Below are positions 17,588 through 25,613 of a stretch of 64,000 bases of DNA, piece by piece. Position 1 is the stretch's first letter. Every line of letters begins with the position of its first letter. The notes beneath the pieces are model-generated. The model was not told where the DNA came from. It made no database searches and saw only the letters and a program-made list of their open reading frames with translations. This stretch comes from Roseovarius spongiae (GTDB lineage Bacteria; Pseudomonadota; Alphaproteobacteria; Rhodobacterales; Rhodobacteraceae): contig NZ_RAPE01000002.1 in the NCBI RefSeq assembly GCF_003651245.1, forward strand, positions 124,001 through 188,000. Reading direction: 5' to 3'. Position numbers and translations under genes: made by a program.

Positions 17588-17871
17588 CCCTCGCCACGCA
17601 AGCGATGGATATCGCGCTCATCGTCGCCTTCGTTTCCGTGGTCCTGTCGCAACTCCTGTCGATGGTCCGGCTGGTGGTCGGCCCGGACACGGCGGACCGG
17701 ATCCTTGCGCTCGACACGATGGTGGTGAACGCGATCGGGCTGATCGTGCTCTTGGGCATATCGCAGGGCACACGCATCTATTTCGAGGCGGCGCTGATCA
17801 TCGCCATGCTGGGCTTTGTTTCGACCGTCGCCTATGCGCGGTTCGTGCTGAGGGGGGACATCATCGAATGA
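17584..17871 (+). CDS. mrpF: Mrp antiporter subunit F
   Basis: A 95-residue protein with three membrane helices. The conserved acidic motif GPDTADRILALDTM lies between helices 1 and 2. The start overlaps the mrpE stop by four bases and the stop overlaps the mrpG start by four bases. It resembles bile-acid/Na+ resistance MrpF proteins in length. Confidence 0.93.
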   Translation: MTLATQAMDIALIVAFVSVVLSQLLSMVRLVVGPDTADRILALDTMVVNAIGLIVLLGISQGTRIYFEAALIIAMLGFVSTVAYARFVLRGDIIE

Positions 17872-18257
17872 CCGCCGGAATCATCGCCACATGGGCCATC
17901 GCGATCAGCCTGTTGATCGGATCGTTTTTCTGCCTTGTCGGGGCCATCGGGCTGTTGCGCTTTCGCGATTCGATGGTCCGTCTGCACGCGCCGACCAAGG
18001 TAGGCACGATGGGCGTGGGGGGCCTGCTGCTCGCCGCGATGATCCATTCCTACACCTTCGAGCAGGGATCGCTGCACGAATTGCTGATCATGGGGTTCCT
18101 GTTCGTGACCGCGCCGATCTCGGCCAATTTCATCGCCAAGGTGCATCTCCATCACCGCACCTGCAAGATGCCGGACCCGCCGCCGCACGACGAGACGTGG
18201 GCGACGCTTGACGTGCCCGAGGCCGATCTCGAAATCGAGGCGCAGAGCGACGCCTGA
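17868..18257 (+). CDS. mrpG: Mrp antiporter subunit G
   Basis: A 129-residue protein with three membrane helices. The MrpG motif GLLRFRDSMVRLHAPTKVG is followed by a long last helix and a charged C-terminal tail (about residues 95-129). The tail is longer than in most MrpG proteins. This is the last gene of the antiporter operon. It converges on the UspA gene, with a double hairpin in the gap. Confidence 0.92.
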   Translation: MTAGIIATWAIAISLLIGSFFCLVGAIGLLRFRDSMVRLHAPTKVGTMGVGGLLLAAMIHSYTFEQGSLHELLIMGFLFVTAPISANFIAKVHLHHRTCKMPDPPPHDETWATLDVPEADLEIEAQSDA

Positions 18258-18261
18258 GGCG

Positions 18262-18309
18262 CCAAGACTTTTGAAAAAGTCTTGGGAATTCTCTTTGGAA
18301 AAGAGAATT
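18262..18309. terminator. Two tandem hairpins between convergent operons (probable bidirectional terminator)
   Basis: Hairpin 1 pairs 18262-18272 with 18275-18285 (CCAAGACTTTT and its complement). Hairpin 2 pairs 18287-18296 with 18300-18309 (AATTCTCTTT and its complement). Both stems are A+T-rich, contain T and A runs on both strands and are nearly perfect palindromes. They can therefore end transcription from both the mrp operon and the UspA operon. Confidence 0.65.
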
Positions 18310-18326
18310 GGGCGCATGCGCGCGGG

Positions 18327-18767
18327 TCAGCGCACCACGTAGACGGAGCAGCGCGCGTGGCGCACCACGCGCTCGGCGTTGGGGCCGAGGATATAGTCGC
18401 TCATCTCGAGCTTCTTCGCCACGCCGATCACGATCAGGCCGCTGCCGGCCGCCCGGGCGGTCTTGAGCACCTCTTCGTAGGCGCGTCCGGTCGCGACCAG
18501 ATGACGGATGTTCTTGTTCGTCTCCGCGCCGCCGAGGGCCTTCTCGACCATGTCGCGCATCAGACGTTTGGCTTCGGCGACGGCCTTGTCGTGATGCGAG
18601 GGGTCGAAATAGCCGCCGATGACGCTCATTCCCATGTCGGGCAACACCGTGATGACATCGAGCTGCGCGTCGTTCAGCCGGGCCATGCGGCCAGCTTCGC
18701 GCAGGGTGTCGATATCCTCGTCCGGGTTGCTGACGTCGACGGCGCAGAGGACGGGTTTGGCGGTCAT
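18327..18767 (-). CDS. Universal stress protein (UspA family), TRAP-associated
   Basis: A 146-residue Usp-fold protein. It begins with the beta-strand PVLCAVDVSN and ends with SDYILGPNAERVVRHARCSVYVV, the family signature around the nucleotide-binding loop. Its start overlaps the stop of the TRAP permease gene by four bases. A Usp protein in a TRAP operon recalls TeaD of the ectoine TRAP system, where it modulates transport. A similar role here is inference. Confidence 0.9.
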   Translation of the reverse strand: MTAKPVLCAVDVSNPDEDIDTLREAGRMARLNDAQLDVITVLPDMGMSVIGGYFDPSHHDKAVAEAKRLMRDMVEKALGGAETNKNIRHLVATGRAYEEVLKTARAAGSGLIVIGVAKKLEMSDYILGPNAERVVRHARCSVYVVR

Positions 18768-21391
18768 GCGGTCTCTCCTTCGGTGATGTCGTCGCGGCCA
18801 TTGTTCATGCGCGCCCTCTGGAGCAGGGCGATCAGCGCCAGCAGCAGCAGCGCCGGGATGAACACCAGTTCCTTGGGCATCTGTTGCGCCGTCGCCTTGA
18901 CCGTCGAGATGCGGACCGGTTCGTCGGCGTAGAAGTCGAAGGCCGAGAGCGTGTCGGCGAAGGGCGTGCCGAACATCGGTTCGTCCAGCTTCACCATGTC
19001 GTCCTCGTTCATCGTGATGAGGCCGAATTCTTCGAGCCGCTCCGCGCCGGTCCCGTCACCCTCGATCTGAAGCGCGAGCCGCGTCTCGGTCGTCTCGCCT
19101 GTATCGAAATCCGGGCCGGCCACCACCAGGCGGATCTCGTCGCCCGGAGCGGCCGCGTCCAGCGTCTGCTCGAGCGCGTCGGGCTCCACGATGTGGAAGG
19201 GCGGCTGGATGCGGTCCATCACGTAGTCGGGCCGGAACAGCAGGAAGGCCACGAGGATCAGCGCCACGCTTTCGTAGATGCGGTTCCTCACGAGGAAATA
19301 GTTCATCGTGCCAGCGGTGAAGGCGAGGATCGCGATCGTGGCGGTGATCGCCACAAGGATGCCCTGCGCCCATCCGACGTCGATCAGGAGCAGGTCGGTG
19401 TTGAAGATGAACACGAAGGGCAGGGCCACGGTGCGCAAGGAGTAGAAGAAGCCGATGAATCCTGTCTTGATCGCGTCCCCCCCGGAGACGGCGGCGGCGG
19501 CGAAGCTCGCCAGTCCCACGGGTGGCGTCACGTCCGCCATGATGCCGAAGTAGAACACGAAGAGATGCACCGCGATCAGCGGCACGATCAGCCCCGACTG
19601 CGCGCCGAGCTGCACCACCACGCCCGCCATCAGCGAGGACACGACGATGTAGTTGGCGGTCGTCGGCAGTCCCATGCCAAGCACGAGGCTGAGCAGCCCG
19701 ACCATCACCAGCATCAGGATCAGGTTGCCGCCTGACAGGAACTCGACCAGGTCGGCCATCACCTGGCCCACGCCGGTCAGCGTCACGGTGCCCACGATCA
19801 CGCCCGCGGTTGCGGTGGCGAGACCGATGCCGATCATGTTGCGCGCCCCGTCGATGAGCCCCTGCCAGAGATCGATCAGCCCCGCGCGGAAATGCTCCAT
19901 CGTCTCGCCGGCGCCGCGGAACATGGCCTTGAGCGGGCGCTGCGTGAGCAGGATCACGAACAGAAGCATCGTCGCCCAGAAGGCCGAGAGGCCCGGCGAT
20001 TTCTGCTCGATCATCAGGAAATAGACCAGCACGATGATCGGCAGCAGGTAATAGAGGCCGGACTTGTAGATCTCGCTCACCACCGGCAGCTTCACCTCCT
20101 CGGCGTTGGGGTCGTCGGGTTCGAGATCCGGCCCCTGCGCCGCGATCCACAGCAGCGCGAGATAGGCCAGCACGGTCAGGATCGACAGGATCAGCCCCGA
20201 ATTGTCGGTGACGGAGACGATCCATTTCACCGGATACTGCACGCCGTAGCAGAGCGCGGCGAAGAACGCGAAGAACAGCGCCATGCCGCCGATCGTCTTG
20301 CCCATGCTCACGACGCGGTCGCCGAGCGTGGGCATGTTGTTCTTAACCGCCTCGAGATGGACGATGTAGACCAGCGCGATGTAGGAGATCGCCGCCGGCA
20401 GGAAGGCGTGGGTGATGACCTCGACATAGGAGATGCCGACATATTCGACCATCAGGAAGGCCGCTGCGCCCATGACGGGGGGCATGATCTGGCCGTTGAC
20501 CGAGGAGGCCACCTCGACCGCGCCGGCCTTTTCCGAGGAAAAGCCCACGCGCTTCATCAGCGGGATGGTGAAGGTGCCGGTCGTGACCACGTTGGCGATG
20601 CTCGAGCCCGAGATGAGGCCGGTGGCCGCCGATCCGACGACCGCCGCCTTGGCCGGGCCGCCGCGCAGGTGGCCGAGCGCGCCGAAGGCCATCTTGATGA
20701 AGTAGTTGCCCGCGCCCGCCTTCTCCAGCATCGCGCCGAAGAGCACGAAGAGGAAGACGAACTTGGTCGACACGCCGAGCGCGATGCCGAACACGCCCTC
20801 GGAGGTGGTCCACATGTGGCTCATCGCCTTTTGCAGCGACGCGCCCTTCCAGCGGATGACCTCGGGCACCCATTCGGACGACCCGAAGAAGACGTAGGCG
20901 AGGAAGATCGTGGCGATGATCGCCATCGCGGGGCCGAGCGCGCGGCGCGCGCCCTCGAAGAGCAGGACGAGGCCGACAAGGGCGAACCATTTGTCGGTGT
21001 CGTCGGCCAGCCCGCCGTTGCCGACGATCTTCTCGTAGAAGAAGAAGCCGTAGAGCGCGATGAAGGCGCCGACGGCGGCCATGATCCAGTCCTGGATGGG
21101 GATGTAGGTGCGCGGGCTGGATTTCAACGCGGGGTAGGCCGTGAAGGCCAGGAACATCGCAAAGGCCAGGTGGATCTGGCGCGAGTTGTTCACCACATCG
21201 CCGGGCAGGACATAGTTCGAGATCGGCGAGGCCAGCAACACCTGGAAGAGCGACCAGACCGTGGCCACCACGGCCAGCAGCATCGCCACGGAGGGCGCGG
21301 AGGGGTTCCGCCCGCCCGCGTCGGACGAGGCGACGAGTTCCTGAAGTTCTTCTTCGCTGAGCGGGCCCTTGCCCTGTGGTTGGTCGGCCAT
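18764..21391 (-). CDS. TRAP transporter fused permease (4TM/12TM), TAXI type
   Basis: An 875-residue polytopic protein joining the small (DctQ-like) and large (DctM-like) TRAP subunits. This fusion is typical of systems with a TAXI binding protein. The DctM part includes GSSIANVVTTGTFTIPLMKR and the region GLPTTANYIVVSSL. A C-terminal extension of roughly 200 residues resembles DUF3394, seen on some fused TRAP permeases. It contains a soluble acidic segment and a last helix ELVFIPALLLLALIALL. The preceding gene (21510-22481) encodes the binding protein and the following gene a Usp protein. It imports an organic acid or amino acid using the Na+ or proton gradient; substrate unknown. Confidence 0.92.
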   Translation of the reverse strand: MADQPQGKGPLSEEELQELVASSDAGGRNPSAPSVAMLLAVVATVWSLFQVLLASPISNYVLPGDVVNNSRQIHLAFAMFLAFTAYPALKSSPRTYIPIQDWIMAAVGAFIALYGFFFYEKIVGNGGLADDTDKWFALVGLVLLFEGARRALGPAMAIIATIFLAYVFFGSSEWVPEVIRWKGASLQKAMSHMWTTSEGVFGIALGVSTKFVFLFVLFGAMLEKAGAGNYFIKMAFGALGHLRGGPAKAAVVGSAATGLISGSSIANVVTTGTFTIPLMKRVGFSSEKAGAVEVASSVNGQIMPPVMGAAAFLMVEYVGISYVEVITHAFLPAAISYIALVYIVHLEAVKNNMPTLGDRVVSMGKTIGGMALFFAFFAALCYGVQYPVKWIVSVTDNSGLILSILTVLAYLALLWIAAQGPDLEPDDPNAEEVKLPVVSEIYKSGLYYLLPIIVLVYFLMIEQKSPGLSAFWATMLLFVILLTQRPLKAMFRGAGETMEHFRAGLIDLWQGLIDGARNMIGIGLATATAGVIVGTVTLTGVGQVMADLVEFLSGGNLILMLVMVGLLSLVLGMGLPTTANYIVVSSLMAGVVVQLGAQSGLIVPLIAVHLFVFYFGIMADVTPPVGLASFAAAAVSGGDAIKTGFIGFFYSLRTVALPFVFIFNTDLLLIDVGWAQGILVAITATIAILAFTAGTMNYFLVRNRIYESVALILVAFLLFRPDYVMDRIQPPFHIVEPDALEQTLDAAAPGDEIRLVVAGPDFDTGETTETRLALQIEGDGTGAERLEEFGLITMNEDDMVKLDEPMFGTPFADTLSAFDFYADEPVRISTVKATAQQMPKELVFIPALLLLALIALLQRARMNNGRDDITEGETA

Positions 21392-21463
21392 GCCGAAGTC
21401 TCCCTGTCCCGCCGCGCATTGGCTGCGCTGGCCTTGGTTTTATCGTTGGCGCGTCAATTGGTT

Positions 21464-21494
21464 GGCCGGGGCGCGAGAGGTCCGCGCCCCGGCC
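21464..21494 (-). promoter_or_regulatory. Strong intercistronic stem-loop between TAXI and permease genes
   Basis: GGCCGGGGCGCG at 21464-21475 and its exact complement at 21483-21494 form a 12-bp perfect stem around a seven-base loop. No T-run follows on the minus strand. It is therefore more likely an mRNA-stabilising or partially terminating element after the binding-protein gene than a full terminator. Confidence 0.6.
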
Positions 21495-21509
21495 GGGGTC
21501 ATGTCCGGA

Positions 21510-22481
21510 TCACTCGATCCAGCCTTTTTCCTTGTAGTATTTCGCCGCGCCGGGATGCAGCGGCGCCGAGAGGCCGGCGGTCGCCATTTCCTCGGGGTCG
21601 AGATTGGCGAAGGCAGGGTGCAGGCCCTTGAAGGTGTCGAAATTGTTGAACACCGCGCTCACAACCGCATAGACCGCGTCCTCGCTCACATCCGCGGAGG
21701 TGACGAAGGTGGCGCCGACGCCGAAGGTCTTGGCGTCCTCGTCATTGCCGCGATACATGCCGCCGGGGATGGTGGCGGTACGGTAGAAGGGGTTTTCCTC
21801 GACCAGCTTGTCGACGACGGGGCCGGCCACTTCGACCAGCACGCTGTCACAGGCGGTCGTCGCCTCCTGGATGGACCCCGAGGGGTGGCCGACGGTGTAG
21901 ACCATCGCGTCAATCTGGTTGTCGCAGAGCGCGGCGGACTGTTCGGCCGCCTTCAGCTCGGTCGCGAGTTCGAAATCGTCGGTGGTCCAGCCCTTGGCGT
22001 CCAGCAGCACCTCCATCGTGCCGCGCTGGCCCGATCCGGGGTTGCCGATATTGACGCGCTTGCCCTTGAGATCGTCAAAGGTCTTGATCCCCGAATCGGC
22101 GCGCGCCACGACGGTGAAGGGTTCGGGGTGCACGGAGAACACCGCGCGCAGCTTCTCGAAGGGGCCGTCCTCCTCGAACTTGGAGGTGCCGTTATAGGCG
22201 TGGTACTGCCAGTCGGACTGGGCCACGCCGAATTCGAGCTCGCCGGCGCGGATGGTCTTGATGTTGTAGACCGACCCGCCGGTCGATTCGACCGAGCAGC
22301 GGATGCCGTGTTCCTTGCGCTCCTTGTTGACGAGGCGGCAGATCGCGCCGCCGGTGGGGTAATAGACGCCGGTGACGCCGCCGGTGCCGATGGTGATGAA
22401 CTCTTCGGCGTGCGCCGCCGGGGCCATTATCGCGGCGACGGCTGCGCCGGCCAGTGTGAGTTTCAGCTTTGAAAACATCAT
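21510..22481 (-). CDS. TRAP transporter binding protein, TAXI family
   Basis: A 323-residue periplasmic protein with a Sec signal peptide (hydrophobic core [12 protein letters not shown], probable cleavage after AHA at residue 26). The mature N-terminus [20 protein letters not shown] is the TAXI-family hallmark. The start is supported by AAGGGAG about six bases upstream. The gene follows the RpiR regulator by 33 bp on the same strand and precedes the fused permease, so regulator, binding protein, permease and Usp protein form one probable operon. Known TAXI ligands include glutamate and related acids; the ligand here is not determined. Confidence 0.92.
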   Translation of the reverse strand: MMFSKLKLTLAGAAVAAIMAPAAHAEEFITIGTGGVTGVYYPTGGAICRLVNKERKEHGIRCSVESTGGSVYNIKTIRAGELEFGVAQSDWQYHAYNGTSKFEEDGPFEKLRAVFSVHPEPFTVVARADSGIKTFDDLKGKRVNIGNPGSGQRGTMEVLLDAKGWTTDDFELATELKAAEQSAALCDNQIDAMVYTVGHPSGSIQEATTACDSVLVEVAGPVVDKLVEENPFYRTATIPGGMYRGNDEDAKTFGVGATFVTSADVSEDAVYAVVSAVFNNFDTFKGLHPAFANLDPEEMATAGLSAPLHPGAAKYYKEKGWIE

Positions 22482-22514
22482 TTTCTCCCTTTGTTGTTGA
22501 TGTTCGTCGGTGGT

Positions 22515-23387
22515 TCAGCCGCCCGCTTCCTCGAGCAGGCGGTTTTGTCTTTCGACCTCGGCGATTCGTCCCGCCGCCTCGGACCCGAGTCGGCTGGCCA
22601 GCATGCCGATGATCGTTTCGACCAGGAACAGCGTGGCGACGTAGGACGAGAAGAAATGCGGGCTGTCGCTGGGCGCCAGCAGCGCGCAATCGGCGTCGGC
22701 GAGGGCGGGGCAGGCATGGCTGTCGGTGATGACCAGCACCTGCACGCCCTGCGCGCGCGCCTGCCGAGCGGCGAGGATGGATTTGCGCGCGAACGGCGGC
22801 TTGGTCACGATCACCAGCGCATCGCGCGAGGACAGCCCGGCGAGCGCGCTTCCCACCGACGCCCCCATCCGCCCCGCGAGGCGCCAGTTGTCGGTCAGGA
22901 AATTGGCCATGTATGCCATATGTTCCACGATCCCCGTTGATCCCAGTGCGCCCATCAGTACGACCCGGCGCGCGCCAAGCAGGCGGTCCACCGCGTCGTT
23001 CAGCGTCGCCGGGTCGATATCACCGGCCAGCGCCCGGATATTCAGAAGGCAAGCGTTGCGATGCGCGCCGAGAAAGTCAAGCGCGCCGGTTGCGTCGCCG
23101 GTCTGCAATTCGCGCGCACGGTCCGCGAAACTGTGATGCGGGCGGTCGATCTGGCGGTCGATCTTGAGGCGCACGGAGTCGCGCAGCGCGTCGAAGGACG
23201 GGTAGCCGAGCCGGCGGGCCAGCCGCGAGAAGGTCGCCGGCGGCAGGTTCGCACCGGCGGCGATGGCCCGCAGCGAGCGCGTGGCGGTGTCCAGCGGGTT
23301 GGCCATCACGTGATCGCCCGCCTGCCGGAGCCGGTCGCTCAGCCGGTCGTATTGCGCCGTCAGCCGCGCCTCGAACGTGTCTTCCAC
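22515..23387 (-). CDS. RpiR/MurR family transcriptional regulator with SIS domain
   Basis: I place the start at the GTG at 23387, preceded by AGGGGAG. The upstream ATG at 23468 would force a TTGACA promoter and TGTTTCA repeats into coding sequence. The 290-residue protein has an N-terminal HTH_6 domain (about residues 1-75, including GANLPPATFSRLARRLG). A C-terminal SIS domain follows (about 110-240, including RRVVLMGALGSTGIVEHMAYM). SIS domains in this family usually bind phosphosugars, but several RpiR-like proteins control amino-acid catabolism. It probably controls its own TRAP operon and the divergent aminotransferase-BKACE genes. Confidence 0.88.
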   Translation of the reverse strand: MEDTFEARLTAQYDRLSDRLRQAGDHVMANPLDTATRSLRAIAAGANLPPATFSRLARRLGYPSFDALRDSVRLKIDRQIDRPHHSFADRARELQTGDATGALDFLGAHRNACLLNIRALAGDIDPATLNDAVDRLLGARRVVLMGALGSTGIVEHMAYMANFLTDNWRLAGRMGASVGSALAGLSSRDALVIVTKPPFARKSILAARQARAQGVQVLVITDSHACPALADADCALLAPSDSPHFFSSYVATLFLVETIIGMLASRLGSEAAGRIAEVERQNRLLEEAGG

Positions 23388-23418
23388 CCGGACTCCCCTA
23401 CCAAAGGAATGGCGTCGC

Positions 23419-23447
23419 AGTGTTTCAAGTGTTTCATCTCTTGTCAA
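23419..23447 (-). promoter_or_regulatory. Candidate promoter for the RpiR-TAXI-TRAP operon
   Basis: Read on the minus strand, TTGACA at 23447-23442 is followed by a 17-base spacer and AACACT at 23424-23419. This places the transcription start about 25 bases before the GTG start of the RpiR gene. Two TGTTTCA repeats overlap the spacer and -10, which would suit autorepression. Confidence 0.5.
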
Positions 23448-23467
23448 TATTAGATTGATATGTTTCA
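23421..23467. promoter_or_regulatory. Three TGTTTCA repeats, candidate RpiR operator
   Basis: The heptamer TGTTTCA occurs at 23421-23427, 23430-23436 and 23461-23467, all inside the short divergent gap between the RpiR gene and the aminotransferase gene. The first two are direct repeats with a nine-base period. The region is clearly richer in A+T than its surroundings. RpiR-type proteins commonly bind TGAAA/TTTCA-like half sites, so this is the most likely operator. Confidence 0.45.
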
Positions 23468-23520
23468 TACCTCATGGTCGCGGATGCGCGCGACTCACCG
23501 TCCGGTCAGGAGGCCGCACC

Positions 23521-24843
23521 ATGAGCCATGTCTTCCCCCGCCATTCCCGCACCCCGCCCCGCACCGCCCTGCGCGGCGAGGGCGCGTATCTCTACGACGC
23601 CGAGGGGCGCGCCTATCTCGACGGGTCGGGCGGCGCGGCGGTGTCGTGCCTGGGCCATTCCGACGCGGACGTGATCAAGGCGGTGCAGGACCAGGCGGCG
23701 CGCATGGCCTATGCGCATACGTCCTTCTTCACCTCCGAGCCGGCCGAGGAACTGGCCGATCTGCTGATCGCCAACGCGCCCGAAGGGATTGAGCGGGTCT
23801 ATTACGTCTCGGGCGGGTCCGAGGCGGTCGAGGCGGCGTTGAAGCTGGCGCGGCAATACATGCTCGAGACCGGCCAGCCCGAGCGCAGCCGCTTCATCGC
23901 GCGCAGGCAGAGCTATCACGGCAACACGCTGGCCGCGCTCGCCACCGGCGGCAACGCCTGGCGCAAGGAGCCCTTCGCGCCGCTGATGATCGACACCAGC
24001 CATATCGCGCCCTGTTACGCTTATCGCGAACAGCAGGACGGCGAGAGCGCGGAGAACTACGGGCGACGCGCCGCCGATGAGCTCGAGGCGGAATTGCAGC
24101 GGGTCGGCCCCGAGACGGTGATCGGCTTTGTCGCCGAGCCCGTTGTCGGCGCCACGCTGGGCGCCGTGCCCCCCGCGCCGGGCTATTTCAAACGCATCCG
24201 CGAGATCTGCGACCGTCACGGCGTGCTGCTGATCCTTGACGAAGTGATGTGCGGCATGGGCCGGACCGGCACGCTGTTCGCCTGCGAACGGGAGGGCGTG
24301 CGCCCGGATATCGTGACCATCGCCAAGGGGTTGGGCGCGGGTTATCAGCCGATCGGCGCGACGCTCTGTTCGGGCGCGATATACGACGCGATCCGGGACG
24401 GCAGCGGGTTCTTCCAGCATGGCCACACCTATATCGGCCACCCCGTCGCCTGCGCCGCCGCCCTTGCCGTGCTGCGCAAGCTGACCGAGGGCGGGCTGAC
24501 CCGGCGTTCGGCGGAGTTGGGCGAGGCGCTGGACGCGAAATTGCGGGCGGCCTTCGGGCAGCACCCGCATATCGGCGACATCCGCGGGCGCGGCATGTTC
24601 CGCGGTCTCGAGATCGTCGAGGACCGCGAGACGAAAGAGCCCTTCGATCCGGCGCGCGGCGTCAACAAGGCGGTGAAGAAGGCGGCGATGGAGGCGGGAC
24701 TGCTGTGCTACCCGATGGGCGGCACGATCGACGGCAAGCGCGGCGATCACGTGCTGCTCGCGCCGCCCTTCATCCTCGACGATGCGCAACTGGACGAGTT
24801 GGTCGAGAAACTCGGGACGGCCTTCCGCGCGGTGCTGGAATGA
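23521..24843 (+). CDS. Class III aminotransferase (PLP-dependent), second copy
   Basis: A 440-residue aminotransferase, starting at an ATG preceded by AGGAGG. It has the PLP lysine K269 in IAKGLGAGYQPIGA, the GGSEAVEAALKLARQ segment and the DEVMCGMGRTG motif. Its stop overlaps the start of a BKACE gene by four bases, the same pairing as at 7253-9516. It probably makes a beta-keto acid from a beta-amino acid. The divergent RpiR-TAXI-TRAP operon is the likely uptake system for its substrate. An omega-amino acid:pyruvate activity is the main alternative. Confidence 0.88.
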   Translation: MSHVFPRHSRTPPRTALRGEGAYLYDAEGRAYLDGSGGAAVSCLGHSDADVIKAVQDQAARMAYAHTSFFTSEPAEELADLLIANAPEGIERVYYVSGGSEAVEAALKLARQYMLETGQPERSRFIARRQSYHGNTLAALATGGNAWRKEPFAPLMIDTSHIAPCYAYREQQDGESAENYGRRAADELEAELQRVGPETVIGFVAEPVVGATLGAVPPAPGYFKRIREICDRHGVLLILDEVMCGMGRTGTLFACEREGVRPDIVTIAKGLGAGYQPIGATLCSGAIYDAIRDGSGFFQHGHTYIGHPVACAAALAVLRKLTEGGLTRRSAELGEALDAKLRAAFGQHPHIGDIRGRGMFRGLEIVEDRETKEPFDPARGVNKAVKKAAMEAGLLCYPMGGTIDGKRGDHVLLAPPFILDDAQLDELVEKLGTAFRAVLE

Positions 24844-25613
24844 CGCCGCTGCCCCGGCTGATGGTCGCGCCGAACGGCGCGCGCCACGGCAAGGCGCATC
24901 ACCCGGCGCTGCCGGTGACGCTGCCGGAGGTGGTCGCCACCGCGCGCGCCTGCTTCAAGGCGGGCGCGGACGGGCTGCACCTCCACCTGCGGGACGCCGA
25001 GGGCGCGCATCTGCTTGACGCGGGGGCCTATCGCGCGGCGCTGGCGCGGCTGTCCGACTCTGTGCCGGGCATGGTGGTGCAGGTCACGACCGAGGCCGCC
25101 GGGCGCTATGGCGCGCAGCACCAGATGGCGGTGGCGCTTGGCGCGGGGGCGCGGCTCGTCTCGGTGTCGATCCGCGAGATCCGCAGCGATATCGACGCTG
25201 CGGAGGCGCGGGAATTCTACGCGCGCTGCGCGGATGCGGGGATCGCGGTGCAGCATATCCTCTACGACGTGGCGGACGTCGCGCTCCTGGCGGAGACGCT
25301 GGGCGCGGGCGCGGTGAGCGATCCGGCGCTTCAGTTGATCTTCGTGCTCGGGCGTTACAGCGAAGGACAGGAGAGCGCGCCCGCGGACCTCGACCCGTTC
25401 CTGCACGAGATGCGCGCGCGGGACATGTCCCCCGACTGGGCGGTCTGCGCCTTCGGGCGCGCCGAGACGGAATGCCTGCTCGCAGCGTGCCGCGCGGGCG
25501 GCAAGCTGCGGGTGGGGTTCGAGAACAACATCCTCATGCGCTCGGGCGCGGTGGCGCGGGACAACGTCGCGCGGGTCGAGGAAGTGGCGGCGGCCGTCGC
25601 TCAGCTGGCGTAG
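24840..25613 (+). CDS. BKACE (DUF849) family protein, copy 2, divergent
   Basis: A 257-residue DUF849 protein, about 50 residues shorter than copy 1. The zinc-site HLH is present at residues 47-49 (GLHLHLRD). In the C-terminal motif the usual RVGLED is RVGFEN, so R224 and E228 are kept but the aspartate is replaced by N229. The N-terminal AITGS segment of the other copies is replaced by APNGAR. It is translationally coupled to the aminotransferase and overlaps the convergent aldolase gene by 13 bp. It may have a different substrate or a changed mechanism; see findings. Confidence 0.85.
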   Translation: MTPLPRLMVAPNGARHGKAHHPALPVTLPEVVATARACFKAGADGLHLHLRDAEGAHLLDAGAYRAALARLSDSVPGMVVQVTTEAAGRYGAQHQMAVALGAGARLVSVSIREIRSDIDAAEAREFYARCADAGIAVQHILYDVADVALLAETLGAGAVSDPALQLIFVLGRYSEGQESAPADLDPFLHEMRARDMSPDWAVCAFGRAETECLLAACRAGGKLRVGFENNILMRSGAVARDNVARVEEVAAAVAQLA

